The notes under the pieces are model-generated. The model made no database searches. It was given only the letters and a program-made list of their open reading frames with translations, and was not told the DNA's origin. Below, in pieces: positions 38,492 through 47,305 of a stretch of 64,000 nt of DNA; position 1 is the first letter of the stretch, and every line of letters starts with the position of its first letter. Position numbers and translations under genes: made by a program. Source of the DNA: JAWVFM01 sp963841455 (GTDB lineage Bacteria; Actinomycetota; Thermoleophilia; Solirubrobacterales; 70-9); assembly GCA_963841455.1 (NCBI GenBank), contig CAWJCU010000007.1:356970-420969 (forward strand). The letters are read 5' to 3'.

Positions 38492-39130
38492 TCAGGGCAT
38501 GTACAGCGTGGTTCCGAGGCGGATGATCGTCGCGCCCTCGTCCACCGCCACCTGCCAGTCCTGGCTCGTACCCATCGAGAGGCGCTGCAGCCCGTGCTCC
38601 GCGGCCAACTCGGCCAGGCGCGCGAAGTGTGGGCGGGAGTCCTCTGGATTCTGGGTGAACGGGGGCATCGTCATGAGGCCGACCACCCGTGCGGGGCACC
38701 GCGCGATGAAATCCCCGAGAGCCGCCGGCTCCACCCCGCCCTTCCCCTCCTCTCCGGCGACGTTCACCTCGACGAGCACCTGGGTATCCGGCGAGCCATG
38801 GCGTCCGAGCTGCTCGAGCACGGAGTCCGTGGCGACCGAGTGCATCAGTCGTACCAGCGGAAGGATCGACCTGACCTTGCGGCTCTGGACGTTCCCGATG
38901 AAGTCCCAGGTGAATGCGTCGGGCCAGCGCTCCCGCTTCGCCTCGAGGTCCTGAAGCCGGTTCTCTCCCACGAGCTCGATGCCGGCCTCGGCCAGCGCGC
39001 CGATCTCCTCGAGCGGCACGTACTTGCTGGCGGCGAGGACCTCGACGTTGGGTCCGGCGCGCTCGCGGACCCGCGCGAGGTTCGCCCGGATCCGGTCGGG
39101 CTCGAGCCCGTGGATGAGTCCGCGGGGCAT
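38492..39130 (-). CDS. yggS: YggS family pyridoxal phosphate homeostasis protein
   Basis: A 212-residue PLP-binding TIM-barrel protein that buffers free PLP. The Lys-PLP motif is VEVLAASKYVPLEEI; HSVATDSVL, VLVEVNVAGEEGKGG, VVGLMTMPP and LSMGTSQDWQVAVDEGATIIRLG (phosphate-binding end; core SMGTSQDW) follow. Ile/Arg-rich start at ATG 39130, which overlaps the pgeF stop (TGATG). Located between pgeF and sepF, its usual place in actinobacterial division clusters. Confidence 0.95.
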   Translation of the reverse strand: MPRGLIHGLEPDRIRANLARVRERAGPNVEVLAASKYVPLEEIGALAEAGIELVGENRLQDLEAKRERWPDAFTWDFIGNVQSRKVRSILPLVRLMHSVATDSVLEQLGRHGSPDTQVLVEVNVAGEEGKGGVEPAALGDFIARCPARVVGLMTMPPFTQNPEDSRPHFARLAELAAEHGLQRLSMGTSQDWQVAVDEGATIIRLGTTLYMP

Positions 39131-39870
39131 CAGGCTTCCACCCAAGCGAACCCGGCCTGGCGGCCCGTGCGCTCGCCGTCGCGGCGGTGCGAGAAGAAGA
39201 GCTCGGAGTGACAGCTCGTGCAGAGGCGGGCCGCCTCTACCGACCTCACGCCGGCCGCGGCCAAGAGCCGCCGTGCCACCTCGACGAGGTCGAGCATGCG
39301 ACCGTCGGCAACCCCTTCCCCGAGACCCTCGAAGGCGGCGAGAACCTCATCGCCCACCTCGTAACAGCACCTCCCGATTCCGGGGCCGATGGCGGCCGCC
39401 TCCGCCCCAACGGCGCCGGCGGCTCGCTCGACGATGCCGGTGGCCAGCCCGCGCCAGCCGCAGTGGACCATCGCCGCGCCCCCTGGCCCGGCAAGCGCCA
39501 CCGGGAGACAGTCGGCGACGAGCACCGCCGGCGTCAGCTGCGGCGCGGACGTGATCTGCCCATCGACCTCGGACAGGCCCGGGCCGGGGTCGGTCCACGG
39601 GCTCGGCGTGGGCGCTTCGTCGCGGCGTTCGATCTCGGGTCCGTGGACCTGATGGCCCGAGAGGACACCGTCGGGGTCTCGACCGAGGCCCACCGTGGCG
39701 CGGTTGCGGTTCTCCAGCACCGCCGAGCGGTCGTCGCCGGTCAGCAACCCGAGGTTGAGACTCTCGTAGGGCCCGGAGCTCTCGCCGCCGAGGCGGGTCG
39801 TGAAAGCGGCCCGCGCACCGGGCAGGTCAGCGCCCAGCCAGCGCGCTCCATACTCCTCGTGCCAGTCCAT
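39130..39870 (-). CDS. pgeF: Multicopper polyphenol oxidase-type purine nucleoside phosphorylase (YfiH family)
   Basis: A 246-residue peptidoglycan-editing/laccase-domain protein. The metal ligands are HQVHGPEI (His), VLVADCLPVAL (Cys) and AMVHCGWRGLATGIV (His). Family members have been shown to phosphorolyse adenosine or edit muropeptides, so the physiological role is uncertain. ATG at 39870 overlaps the stop of the deacetylase gene (TGATG). Confidence 0.9.
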   Translation of the reverse strand: MDWHEEYGARWLGADLPGARAAFTTRLGGESSGPYESLNLGLLTGDDRSAVLENRNRATVGLGRDPDGVLSGHQVHGPEIERRDEAPTPSPWTDPGPGLSEVDGQITSAPQLTPAVLVADCLPVALAGPGGAAMVHCGWRGLATGIVERAAGAVGAEAAAIGPGIGRCCYEVGDEVLAAFEGLGEGVADGRMLDLVEVARRLLAAAGVRSVEAARLCTSCHSELFFSHRRDGERTGRQAGFAWVEA

Positions 39871-40721
39871 CACGCCGCCGGGGGGGCCTGGCCCTGGGGA
39901 CCCGCCGACTCGAGCTTGTCGACGAACCCGCTCAGCCCGTCGCTGCCCCCGATGTCGACCCGGGCGAGCGTGTAGGGGTTCTGGCGGTCCGCCAGGCCGG
40001 GAAGCTCGGTCGTGGCGCCCCTGTAGCCGGCCCGGCGCAGCTCGTCGATCGCGGCCTGGTCGTAGTGGCCCGCCGGGTAGCAGAAGTTCTCGACTCTGAC
40101 CCCGAAGCGGCGCTCCAGCTCGCGCTTCGACCCCGCGATCTCCGTAGCTAGCTGGGACGAGTCGAGGGTCGTGACGTCCAGGTGGTTGATCGTGTGCGAG
40201 GCGAGCTCCCAGCCGGCGCCGATCATCCGCTTGACGTCGGCGGTCGGGAGGTCGTCGCCCTGCGATCCGGCGATCAGATTGATCACGCCGGGCCAGTGGT
40301 ACTGCTCCAGGACCAGGAACCCGGCGACGTACTGACTGCGATACCCGTCGTCGAAGCTCACGACGACGGGCTTGATCGGAAGCTCGCCGTGCCCGTCCCA
40401 CGCGTCCTCGACCTGCTTCTCCGTCACCGCCTCGTACCCGTGGGAGTGGAGCCAGGACATCTGGGCCTGAAAGTCGGCCTGGGGGACGAACAGGTCGGGA
40501 TACGCGCTGCCGGGGGTCGGCGGCTGGATCGCGTGATACTCGAGGATCGGAACCGGGCCACGGTGCGGGCGCCAGGAGGGTGGGAAGGTTGGTTTGCCGG
40601 CGCCACCCGAGTCGCTCGAGGCAGTCGCGGCCACCCTGCCGGTCGATGACGTCGACCCTCCGCCGCAGCCCGCCATCACGATGCCCGTCAGAAGGAGGGC
40701 GCAGATGCACCAGCGGTTCAC
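39870..40721 (-). CDS. Polysaccharide deacetylase lipoprotein
   Basis: A 283-residue exported protein. The lipobox is VMAGC at residues 16-20 of the signal (MNRWCICALLLTGIVMAGC). Residues about 55-270 are a NodB domain: VVSFDDGYRSQY gives the catalytic and metal Asp, and ASHTINHLDV the His pair. It would remove acetyl groups from peptidoglycan or another surface glycan. GTG start at 40721 overlaps the cca stop (GTGA). Confidence 0.92.
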   Translation of the reverse strand: MNRWCICALLLTGIVMAGCGGGSTSSTGRVAATASSDSGGAGKPTFPPSWRPHRGPVPILEYHAIQPPTPGSAYPDLFVPQADFQAQMSWLHSHGYEAVTEKQVEDAWDGHGELPIKPVVVSFDDGYRSQYVAGFLVLEQYHWPGVINLIAGSQGDDLPTADVKRMIGAGWELASHTINHLDVTTLDSSQLATEIAGSKRELERRFGVRVENFCYPAGHYDQAAIDELRRAGYRGATTELPGLADRQNPYTLARVDIGGSDGLSGFVDKLESAGPQGQAPPAA

Positions 40722-41860
40722 GCGGCCTCCAGCGCCGTCGCGAGCTCCTCGTCACGGCCTCGAACCTCTCCGTCGATCTTCGCCGCGAGCGCGGCAGCGA
40801 GGCCGCGCCCGATGCTCGGCCCCTCGCGAATGCCGGCCGCGAGTAGGTCGTCGCCCGTGATCTCGAGTCGGACGCGCCGCCACTCCCGAACGTAGTCGTC
40901 GAGCCACTCCGTGCCGAGCGCGCGGGCGACGACGAGCTCGACGCCGGGGCGGCCTCTCGCGGCCGCTGTCAGCTCGGAGGCCCGCGAGCCGGTGACCCCG
41001 GCCAGCTCCCGCCCTCCCTCGCTGCCGGCGGGCGAGCCGAAGCGGCCCGCGCGCACCGACCCGGCAGCGAGAAAGGCTCCAGCTCGATCCGCCAACGTGC
41101 CCCACCCGTCCTCGTCGAGCACGGCGAGCGCCGCCGCGGCGAGCTCCAGGTCGGCCTCGACGATTCCCCACTCCACGAGCAACCGCAGGGCAGCGACCGC
41201 ATTGTCCTCCATCGCCAGCCGCCGCAGCTCGGCCTCGATCCGCTCGACGGAGATCGTTTCGAGGTCGGCGTCGCGAATGAGCCGGGCCGTCACCTCATCG
41301 AGCTCGAGCCCAAGCCGGGCGGCGTAGCGTGCGGCGCGAAGCGCCCGCGTCGGGTCGTCGACGAGCGAGCGCTCGTGTAGCACCCGGAGGATGCCGTCGC
41401 GAAGGTCGGCGAGGCCCCCATGAGGGTCGAGCAACGCCGCCTCGCCCTCGAGCGGAAGGGCCATCGCGTTGATGGTGAAGTCACGTCGCGCGAGGTCGTC
41501 CGCGATCGGTGCGTCGCGAACGTCCGGGAGCGCCCCGGGGCGCGCATAGGTCTCAGCGCGCGTGGCGGTCAGGTCGACCTCGGTTCCCTCGACGAGGACG
41601 CGCGCCGTCCCAAACCGGCCGTGCACGTGGGCGCCGGCGTCGATGCGCCGAGCCAGCTCGGCAACCTTCTCGCCACTCGCCTCCACGGCCACGTCGAGGT
41701 CGATGCGACCGCCGCCGGCGAGCAGGTCCCGCACCGCGCCGCCCACCAGATAGGCCTCGGCGCCGTCGGCGGCCTCCTGCACCGCACGAAGGGCGGACAG
41801 CGCGCCAAGCCGCTTTCGCATCCGCGCGGGCGAGAGATCCTCCTTCTCGAAGGTCGTCAC
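40718..41860 (-). CDS. cca: tRNA nucleotidyltransferase/poly(A) polymerase family protein
   Basis: A 380-residue class II nucleotidyltransferase. The head domain has AYLVGGAVRDLLAGGGRIDLDVAV with the DxD catalytic acids, and DLARRDFTINAMALPLEGE; DDPTRALRAARYAARLGL and SVERIEAELRRLA are the ATP and neck blocks. It adds or repairs CCA on tRNA 3' ends, or part of it: the C-terminal body is short and lacks the HD domain found in some CCA enzymes. GTG start at 41860 with TACCGT 7 nt upstream. Confidence 0.88.
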   Translation of the reverse strand: MTTFEKEDLSPARMRKRLGALSALRAVQEAADGAEAYLVGGAVRDLLAGGGRIDLDVAVEASGEKVAELARRIDAGAHVHGRFGTARVLVEGTEVDLTATRAETYARPGALPDVRDAPIADDLARRDFTINAMALPLEGEAALLDPHGGLADLRDGILRVLHERSLVDDPTRALRAARYAARLGLELDEVTARLIRDADLETISVERIEAELRRLAMEDNAVAALRLLVEWGIVEADLELAAAALAVLDEDGWGTLADRAGAFLAAGSVRAGRFGSPAGSEGGRELAGVTGSRASELTAAARGRPGVELVVARALGTEWLDDYVREWRRVRLEITGDDLLAAGIREGPSIGRGLAAALAAKIDGEVRGRDEELATALEAA

Positions 41861-41867
41861 CCGCCGG

Positions 41868-41873
41868 ACGGTA
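41868..41873 (-). promoter_or_regulatory. -10 hexamer of a leaderless promoter
   Basis: On the minus strand this reads TACCGT, 7 nt before the cca GTG. The divergent propeller gene has TACCAT at 41886-41891, 14 nt before its ATG, so two promoters lie back to back. Confidence 0.5.
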
Positions 41874-41905
41874 CCGGCCGTTCCGTACCATGACCAACTC
41901 CGCTG

Positions 41906-43357
41906 ATGGCCCGCGTGCTCGACATCTGGCGGTCGTGGGACGCGTGGCAGCGAGGCGCGGCGATAGCGACCGCGCTGCTCGCCGCCGGCGTTGCCGCGTT
42001 CAGCGTCGTGGTCATCCTCCGGCGTCCGGCCGACGTCTCCCATCCGGGGGCCACATTTCAGCCGAAGCGCGAGGTGAAGCACGTGAAGGCCACGAACTGG
42101 CCCGAGTACGGGCTCGACGACGAGCGCACCCGCTACCTGCCGTCAAAGCGGGTCATCCCGCCGTTCGGCGCCCGGGACTGGGCGTTCAGGGCGCCGAGCC
42201 TGCTCGAGTTCTCGCCGGTCTACGCGCGCGGACACCTCTACCTGATCGACAAGGACGCGACGTTCTACTCGCTCCAGGCGCACAACGGCGGCCACGTCGA
42301 CTGGAAGCGCGACCTCGGGAACCTCTCGGCCTCCTCACCGGCCTACCACGGCGGGCGCGTGTTCGCGGTGACGCTGTCCCCGGGCCAGGTGATCGGAATG
42401 CGCGCCAGCGACGGGAAGATGCTCTGGCGCCACGGGCTTCCGGGGCGCTCGGAATCCTCCCCGCTCGTCCACGGTGGCCGCGTGTTCGTCGGCTGCGAGT
42501 CGGGCGAGGTTTTCGCCTATGACGAGAAGACGGGCAAGCTCGATTGGAAGTTCCAATCGAACGGCGCCGTGAAGGGCGGCGTCGCCTACGACCACGGGGC
42601 GGTGTTCTTCGGCAACTACGCCGGGCAGGTCTACGCCCTCGACGCCTCCAACGGCTCGGTGCACTGGCAGGCCGAGACGCAGGGTGGCGGGTTTCTGCGC
42701 GGCGGGGGCATCTACTCCACCCCCTCGGTTGCCTTCGGCCGCGTCTACTTCGGCGGGCTCGACGGCCGGGTCTACAGCTACGTCGAGAAGACCGGCGAGC
42801 TCGCGTGGAGCCAGTCGACCGGGGCCGAGGTCTACCCGGCGCCGGCGGTCGCCGCGGTCCCCGGAACCGCACCGAGCGTCTACGTCGGCTCGCAGGACCA
42901 TCACTTCTACGCGATGAACGCGCGAACCGGGAAGATCCGCTGGGAGAAGAACCTCGGCGGCGTGATCCTGGGCGCCGCGAGCGTCGTCGGCCGCGACGTC
43001 TACGCGGCGGTAATCGGGCCGAACGTCGGCACGTACGGCTTCCGGGTGAGCGACGGCCACAAGCAGTTCTACTCCGACATCGGCGAGTACAACCCGGTCA
43101 TCTCTGACAACAAGCACCTGTTCCTGACCGGGGCCAACATCCTCGTCCAGCTGCCGCCGCGCGAGGCGCACGTGCCGAAGAGTCAGCGGCACAAGAACAA
43201 GAAGGGCGGGAAGAAGAGCGCGAAGAAGGGCGCTAACGAACCGAAACGCCATCGGCCCGGAGGCGCTCCTTCGCCTCGCGGATCGAGTAGCGCCCATAGT
43301 GAAAAATCGAAGCGCAAAGCACAGCATCCGCACCACCATCAGCAATCGCAGCAGTGA
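41906..43357 (+). CDS. Membrane-anchored PQQ-like beta-propeller protein
   Basis: A 483-residue protein with one N-terminal membrane anchor (AAIATALLAAGVAAFSVVVIL, residues 18-38). Residues about 75-425 are repeated blades of about 40 residues (VYALDASNGSVHWQ, VYSYVEKTGELAWS, FYAMNARTGKIRWE), the PQQ_2/BamB-like fold. No PQQ-dehydrogenase catalytic residues are seen, so a scaffold or binding role is likely. The last 45 residues are Lys/His/Arg/Gln-rich (KKGGKKSAKKGANEPKRHR) and their 125 bases run antisense over the end of hisF. Confidence 0.8.
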   Translation: MARVLDIWRSWDAWQRGAAIATALLAAGVAAFSVVVILRRPADVSHPGATFQPKREVKHVKATNWPEYGLDDERTRYLPSKRVIPPFGARDWAFRAPSLLEFSPVYARGHLYLIDKDATFYSLQAHNGGHVDWKRDLGNLSASSPAYHGGRVFAVTLSPGQVIGMRASDGKMLWRHGLPGRSESSPLVHGGRVFVGCESGEVFAYDEKTGKLDWKFQSNGAVKGGVAYDHGAVFFGNYAGQVYALDASNGSVHWQAETQGGGFLRGGGIYSTPSVAFGRVYFGGLDGRVYSYVEKTGELAWSQSTGAEVYPAPAVAAVPGTAPSVYVGSQDHHFYAMNARTGKIRWEKNLGGVILGAASVVGRDVYAAVIGPNVGTYGFRVSDGHKQFYSDIGEYNPVISDNKHLFLTGANILVQLPPREAHVPKSQRHKNKKGGKKSAKKGANEPKRHRPGGAPSPRGSSSAHSEKSKRKAQHPHHHQQSQQ

Positions 43358-43997
43358 GGTGGCCCAGCTCACCCGCCCCGCCGGAGGCGATGACCGGCAC
43401 CGCGACGGCGTCGGCGACCGCCCGCGTCAGCTCCAGGTCGTAGCCGTCCGTCGTCCCGTCGCGGTCCATGCTCGTGAGGAGCACCTCGCCCGCTCCCCGC
43501 TCGACCGCCTCGCGCGCCCAGGCCACGGCCTCGCGCCCGTCGACCCGGGCCCGGCCCCCGTTGACGTAGACGTCCCACTCGGCGTCGGAACCGGCGCGGC
43601 GCCGAGCGTCGATCGCGATCACGACGCACTGTGCGCCGAACACCTCCGCGAGCCCGGAGATGAGCTCCGGCCGCTCGAGGGCGGCTGAGTTGACCGACAC
43701 CTTGTCGGCGCCGGCATCGAGGACCGCCTGCGCATCGGCCGCGGAGCGGATGCCGCCGCCAATCGTGAACGGGATGAAAACGTCGTTCGCCGTCCGCCGC
43801 GCGAGCTCGACGATCGTCTCGCGGCGCTCGTGCGACGCGGTGATGTCGAGGAACACGAGCTCGTCGGCCCCCTCGGCGTCGTAGCGCGCAGCCAGCTCGA
43901 CCGGGTCGCCCGCGTCGCGCAGCCCGACGAAGTTCGTGCCCTTGACGACCCGCCCCCGGTCGACGTCGAGGCAGGGAATGACGCGCTTCAAGGCCAT
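43233..43997 (-). CDS. hisF: Imidazole glycerol phosphate synthase cyclase subunit
   Basis: A 254-residue TIM barrel using ammonia from HisH to make IGP and AICAR. MALKRVIPCLDVDRGRVVKG at the start and FIPFTIGGGIRSAADA, with catalytic Asp residues in CLDVD and TSMDRDGTTDGYDL. Last gene of the his cluster; a hairpin and a -10-like TAACCT separate it from hisA. Its 3' end overlaps the convergent propeller gene. Confidence 0.97.
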   Translation of the reverse strand: MALKRVIPCLDVDRGRVVKGTNFVGLRDAGDPVELAARYDAEGADELVFLDITASHERRETIVELARRTANDVFIPFTIGGGIRSAADAQAVLDAGADKVSVNSAALERPELISGLAEVFGAQCVVIAIDARRRAGSDAEWDVYVNGGRARVDGREAVAWAREAVERGAGEVLLTSMDRDGTTDGYDLELTRAVADAVAVPVIASGGAGELGHLTAAIADGGADAVLCASIFHYGRYSIREAKERLRADGVSVR

Positions 43998-44005
43998 CGT
44001 CGTTC

Positions 44006-44011
44006 AGGTTA
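44006..44011 (-). promoter_or_regulatory. -10 hexamer upstream of hisF
   Basis: On the minus strand this reads TAACCT, 8 nt before the hisF ATG at 43997, giving a leader of one or two bases. Confidence 0.45.
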
Positions 44012-44016
44012 GGGCG

Positions 44017-44062
44017 CGAACGTCCCTCGCTGGGGGCTATGCACCACCCTGCGGGACGTTCG
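44017..44062 (-). terminator. Intercistronic hairpin between hisA and hisF
   Basis: A perfect 10-bp inverted repeat CGAACGTCCC / GGGACGTTCG with a 26-base loop lies in the 70-base hisA-hisF gap. No T-run follows, so it is not a standard intrinsic terminator; partial termination, RNA processing or a protein site are all possible. Confidence 0.4.
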
Positions 44063-44067
44063 ATGGG

Positions 44068-44808
44068 TCAGATGCCGTCCAGGGCGGCCTGCGCATCGGC
44101 CACCGTGAACCGGCCCTCGTACAGCGCCCTCCCCACTACGACCCCCTTCACTGACTCGAGGCTCAGCGCGATCAGAGCCCTGAGGTCGTCGATCGACCCA
44201 ACGCCCCCCGAGTAAAGGAGGTCCGCCCCGGACGCCCCGGCCGCCGAAGCCGCCCGCTCCAGGTCCTCGACCGCCGGCCCGGCGAGCGTCCCGTCGACCT
44301 CGACCGGCGTGAAGAGGAACGTCCCGACTCCACGATCGGCGAGCTCGCCGATCAGCTCCGCGGTGCCCAGCGCGCTTCGCCGCTCCCAACCCTCGACCGC
44401 GACCGTCCCCGATCGGCTGTCCGCGGCGACCACGATGCGCGACCCGCCGTGCTCCCTCACGAGCGCCTCGACGAGCGCCGGCTCCTCGACCGCGGCGGTG
44501 CCCAGGACCACGCGCTCCGCGCCCGCCGCCAGCGCGGCCTCGACGGCCTCGGCGTCGCGCAGCCCCCCGCCCGCCTGGACCGGCACCTCGACGCCGCCTG
44601 CGATCCGCTCCACGATCTCCAGGTTCACGGGCACCCCGGTTCGCGCGCCGTCGAGGTCGACGACGTGCAGCGCCCGCGCGCCCTGCGCCACCCACCGCTC
44701 GGCGGCCGAGAGCGGATCGTCGTCGAAGGTGGTCTCGCGGTCGTAGTCGCCCTGAACGAGGCGGACGGCGCGTCCCCGCAGGATGTCGATGGCCGGATAG
44801 AGGATCAA
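44068..44808 (-). CDS. hisA: ProFAR isomerase HisA
   Basis: A 246-residue TIM barrel isomerising ProFAR to PRFAR. Opening ILYPAIDILRGRAVRLVQGD contains the catalytic Asp; PVQAGGGLRDAEAVE and VDGTLAGPAVEDLER carry the phosphate sites. In some actinobacteria HisA also works in tryptophan synthesis (PriA); no trpF is in the window, so that dual role is possible. TTG start at 44808, 4 bases after the hisH stop. Confidence 0.95.
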   Translation of the reverse strand: MILYPAIDILRGRAVRLVQGDYDRETTFDDDPLSAAERWVAQGARALHVVDLDGARTGVPVNLEIVERIAGGVEVPVQAGGGLRDAEAVEAALAAGAERVVLGTAAVEEPALVEALVREHGGSRIVVAADSRSGTVAVEGWERRSALGTAELIGELADRGVGTFLFTPVEVDGTLAGPAVEDLERAASAAGASGADLLYSGGVGSIDDLRALIALSLESVKGVVVGRALYEGRFTVADAQAALDGI

Positions 44809-44812
44809 GCCA

Positions 44813-45433
44813 TCAGGCCGGGACGGAAGCGCAGATGCGGGTGAAGTTCTCCAGCACCGCCAGGCCGGCCGAGCTCGACTTCTCCGGGTGGAACTGGACG
44901 CCGTAGATCGGCGGCCGCGCGACGGCGCACGCGAAGCGCTCGCCCCATGCCGCGGTGCCGATGACGTCGGCCGCCTCGGCCGGGCGCGGCACGAGCGAGT
45001 GGACGAAGTAGAACGGCGTGCCGTCGGCGATCCCGGCGGTGAGCTCGGACGGGGTCTCCCAACGAACCGGCTCCCAGCCCATGTGCGGGACCTTGAGCCC
45101 CGGTGCGTTGAGCTCGGTCACGGAACCCGGCAGCAGGCCGAGGCCGCTCGCACCGCCGAGCTCCACAGACGACTCGAACAGGAGCTGCATTCCCAGGCAG
45201 ATCCCGAGGACCGGAACGCCCGCTCCGGCCCGGTCGGCGACAAGGTCGTCGAGCCCCTGGCCGCGGACCCGCTCCATGCCCTTCGGAAATGCGCCGACCC
45301 CGGGCAGGACGAGGCCCTCGGCGCTCGCTGCCGCGTTGGGGTCACCCGTGCGCAGCGCCTCGGCGCCCACATGCTCGAGCGCTTTCTCGACCGAGCGGAG
45401 GTTCCCCATGCCGTAGTCGAGGATCGCAATCAC
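44813..45433 (-). CDS. hisH: Imidazole glycerol phosphate synthase glutaminase subunit
   Basis: A 206-residue class I glutamine amidotransferase. The nucleophile Cys is in GVPVLGICLGMQLLFESS, and the His-Glu pair is in GVQFHPEKSS near residue 190. It supplies ammonia to HisF. GTG start overlapping hisB stop by 4 bases. Confidence 0.96.
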   Translation of the reverse strand: MIAILDYGMGNLRSVEKALEHVGAEALRTGDPNAAASAEGLVLPGVGAFPKGMERVRGQGLDDLVADRAGAGVPVLGICLGMQLLFESSVELGGASGLGLLPGSVTELNAPGLKVPHMGWEPVRWETPSELTAGIADGTPFYFVHSLVPRPAEAADVIGTAAWGERFACAVARPPIYGVQFHPEKSSSAGLAVLENFTRICASVPA

Positions 45434-46029
45434 GTGAGCGTCCCCTTGGTCGACGGCACGCCCTCCTCGTCGGGGTCGATGGCCACGGCCTCCCGCAGCG
45501 CACGGGCGAACGCCTTGAAGCAGGCCTCGATCAGGTGGTGGGCGTTGGTGCCGTAGCGGGTGCCGACGTGGACAGTCAGCTTCGCGTTCGTCGCGACCGC
45601 ACGGAAGAACTCCTCCGTCAGCTCAGCGTCGAACCCCGCGATGGACGCCGGCGGCAGGTCGGCGGCGTAGAGGCACAGCGGCCGGCCCGAGACGTCGATC
45701 GCGCACATTCCGAGCGCCTCGTCCATCGGGACGGCGATGTAGCCGTAGCGGTGGATGCCCGCCCGGTCACCGAGCGCCTCGTCGAGCGCCTGGCCGATCG
45801 CGATGCCCACGTCCTCGACGGTGTGGTGAGCGCCGGTCTCGAGGTCGCCCTCGGCCGCGACTCGAAGGCCGAGCCGACCGTGGCGGCCGAGCAGCTCGAG
45901 CATGTGGTCGAAGAAGCCGACGCCCGTTGCCGCCGCGACGGGCCCGCCGTCCAGGTCGAGCGACACCGACACGTTCGTCTCGGAGGTCTTCCGCTCGATG
46001 CTCGCCGCGCGCGCCATCTCGTCAGTCAT
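45430..46029 (-). CDS. hisB: Imidazoleglycerol-phosphate dehydratase
   Basis: A 199-residue monofunctional manganese dehydratase. The two HHxxED-type metal motifs are GAHHTVEDVGIAIGQAL and TNAHHLIEACFKAFARAL; FFDHMLELLGRHGRL is also standard. It lacks the phosphatase half found in enterobacterial HisB. ATG 46029 overlaps the hisD stop by 8 bases; ATG 46017 is an alternative. Confidence 0.96.
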   Translation of the reverse strand: MTDEMARAASIERKTSETNVSVSLDLDGGPVAAATGVGFFDHMLELLGRHGRLGLRVAAEGDLETGAHHTVEDVGIAIGQALDEALGDRAGIHRYGYIAVPMDEALGMCAIDVSGRPLCLYAADLPPASIAGFDAELTEEFFRAVATNAKLTVHVGTRYGTNAHHLIEACFKAFARALREAVAIDPDEEGVPSTKGTLT

Positions 46030-47305
46030 TCTCCCCGCTCCGCGCGACGGCGGACTCACCGTGCACGGGAAAGCCCTCCGCTCGCGAGAGGGCGTCGACC
46101 GCCGGGGCGAGAGCGGCAGCGGCGGAACCCGGGATCGTGACGAGCGAGCTGCGCCGCCTGAAGGCGCCGACGCCGAGCGGCCCGCCGAAGCGCGCCGCGC
46201 CACCGGTCGGCAACACGTGGTTCGAGCCGACGGCGTAGTCGCCGAAGGCCGTCGCGCCCCGCGCGCCTATGAACACGCAGCCCGCGATGCGGCCCCGGGC
46301 AACGTTGTCGTCGGCGCCCGCGAAGGCGAGCTCGAGGTGCTCGGGCGCGAACGCGTCGGCGAGCGCGAGCGCGGCCTGGATGCCCGGCGCCGTCACGAGC
46401 GCGAGCGGCGCGTCCTTTACGCTCGGGCGCTCCTCCCACAGCGCCTCGGCGACCTCCGCGACGGCGTCGAGGAGCGCGGCCTCCGGAGATGCGAGGACTA
46501 GGGGGCTGTCGGGGCCGTGCTCCGCCTGCGCCGCAAGATCGAGCGCAATCCAGCGCGGGTCAGCCATCCCGTCGGCGATGACGAAGAGCTCACTCGGTCC
46601 CGCGAGGCCGTCGATGCCGACGACGCCTGCGACCTGCCGCTTTGCCTCGGTTACGTACGGGTTCCCCGGGCCGACGACGACCTCGACCTTCGGGATTGTC
46701 TGAGTCCCGAACGCCAATGCGGCGATCGCCTGCGCGCCACCGACCGCGTATACCTCGTCGACGCCGGCGAGCGAGCAGGCCGCGAGTGTGACCGCGCTAG
46801 GCCGCCCGCCCGCTGCCGGCGGCGTCGTCACGGCGACGCGGGCGACCCCGGCGGCGCGAGCCGTCACGGCGCACATCAGGACTGAAGCCGGGTAGGCGGC
46901 GCGCCCGCCGGGCGCGTAGACGCCGGCGGCGCTCACAGGGTCCCAACGCACCTCGATGCGCTGTCCCTGATCGAGTTCGACCACCGCCCCGGGACAGCCC
47001 GCGAGCTCGGCCTTTGCGAGCGCATCGATGTTGGCCGCGGCGAGTCGCATCGCCTCGCGTACGTCGGGGTCGAGCAGGCCGGGGGCAGCGGCGATCGCGT
47101 CAGGATCGACCCGAAGCGCATCGGGGGGCGGATCCCCGAAGCGCTCCGCGAGCTCGTGGATCCCCTCGTCGCCCTTCGAGCGAACGACCTCCAGGACGTC
47201 GGCGACGGCGGAGGACAGGCTCTCAGGCTGCTCGACGAGGGCACGGAGGCGAGCAGCCAGGGCCTTGGGGCCCTCACCGTCCCACTCGACTCGCTCGAGC
47301 CTCAT
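46022..47305 (-). CDS. hisD: Histidinol dehydrogenase
   Basis: A 427-residue zinc enzyme carrying out the last two oxidations to histidine. Landmarks are VYAPGGRAAYPASVLM, GVDEVYAVGGAQAIAALAFG, GPGNPYVTEAKRQV, IAGPSE-like GLAGPSELFVIAD and the C-terminal DYAVGSNHVLPTGGAARF. Start ATG overlaps the hisG stop (ATGA). Confidence 0.97.
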   Translation of the reverse strand: MRLERVEWDGEGPKALAARLRALVEQPESLSSAVADVLEVVRSKGDEGIHELAERFGDPPPDALRVDPDAIAAAPGLLDPDVREAMRLAAANIDALAKAELAGCPGAVVELDQGQRIEVRWDPVSAAGVYAPGGRAAYPASVLMCAVTARAAGVARVAVTTPPAAGGRPSAVTLAACSLAGVDEVYAVGGAQAIAALAFGTQTIPKVEVVVGPGNPYVTEAKRQVAGVVGIDGLAGPSELFVIADGMADPRWIALDLAAQAEHGPDSPLVLASPEAALLDAVAEVAEALWEERPSVKDAPLALVTAPGIQAALALADAFAPEHLELAFAGADDNVARGRIAGCVFIGARGATAFGDYAVGSNHVLPTGGAARFGGPLGVGAFRRRSSLVTIPGSAAAALAPAVDALSRAEGFPVHGESAVARSGEND

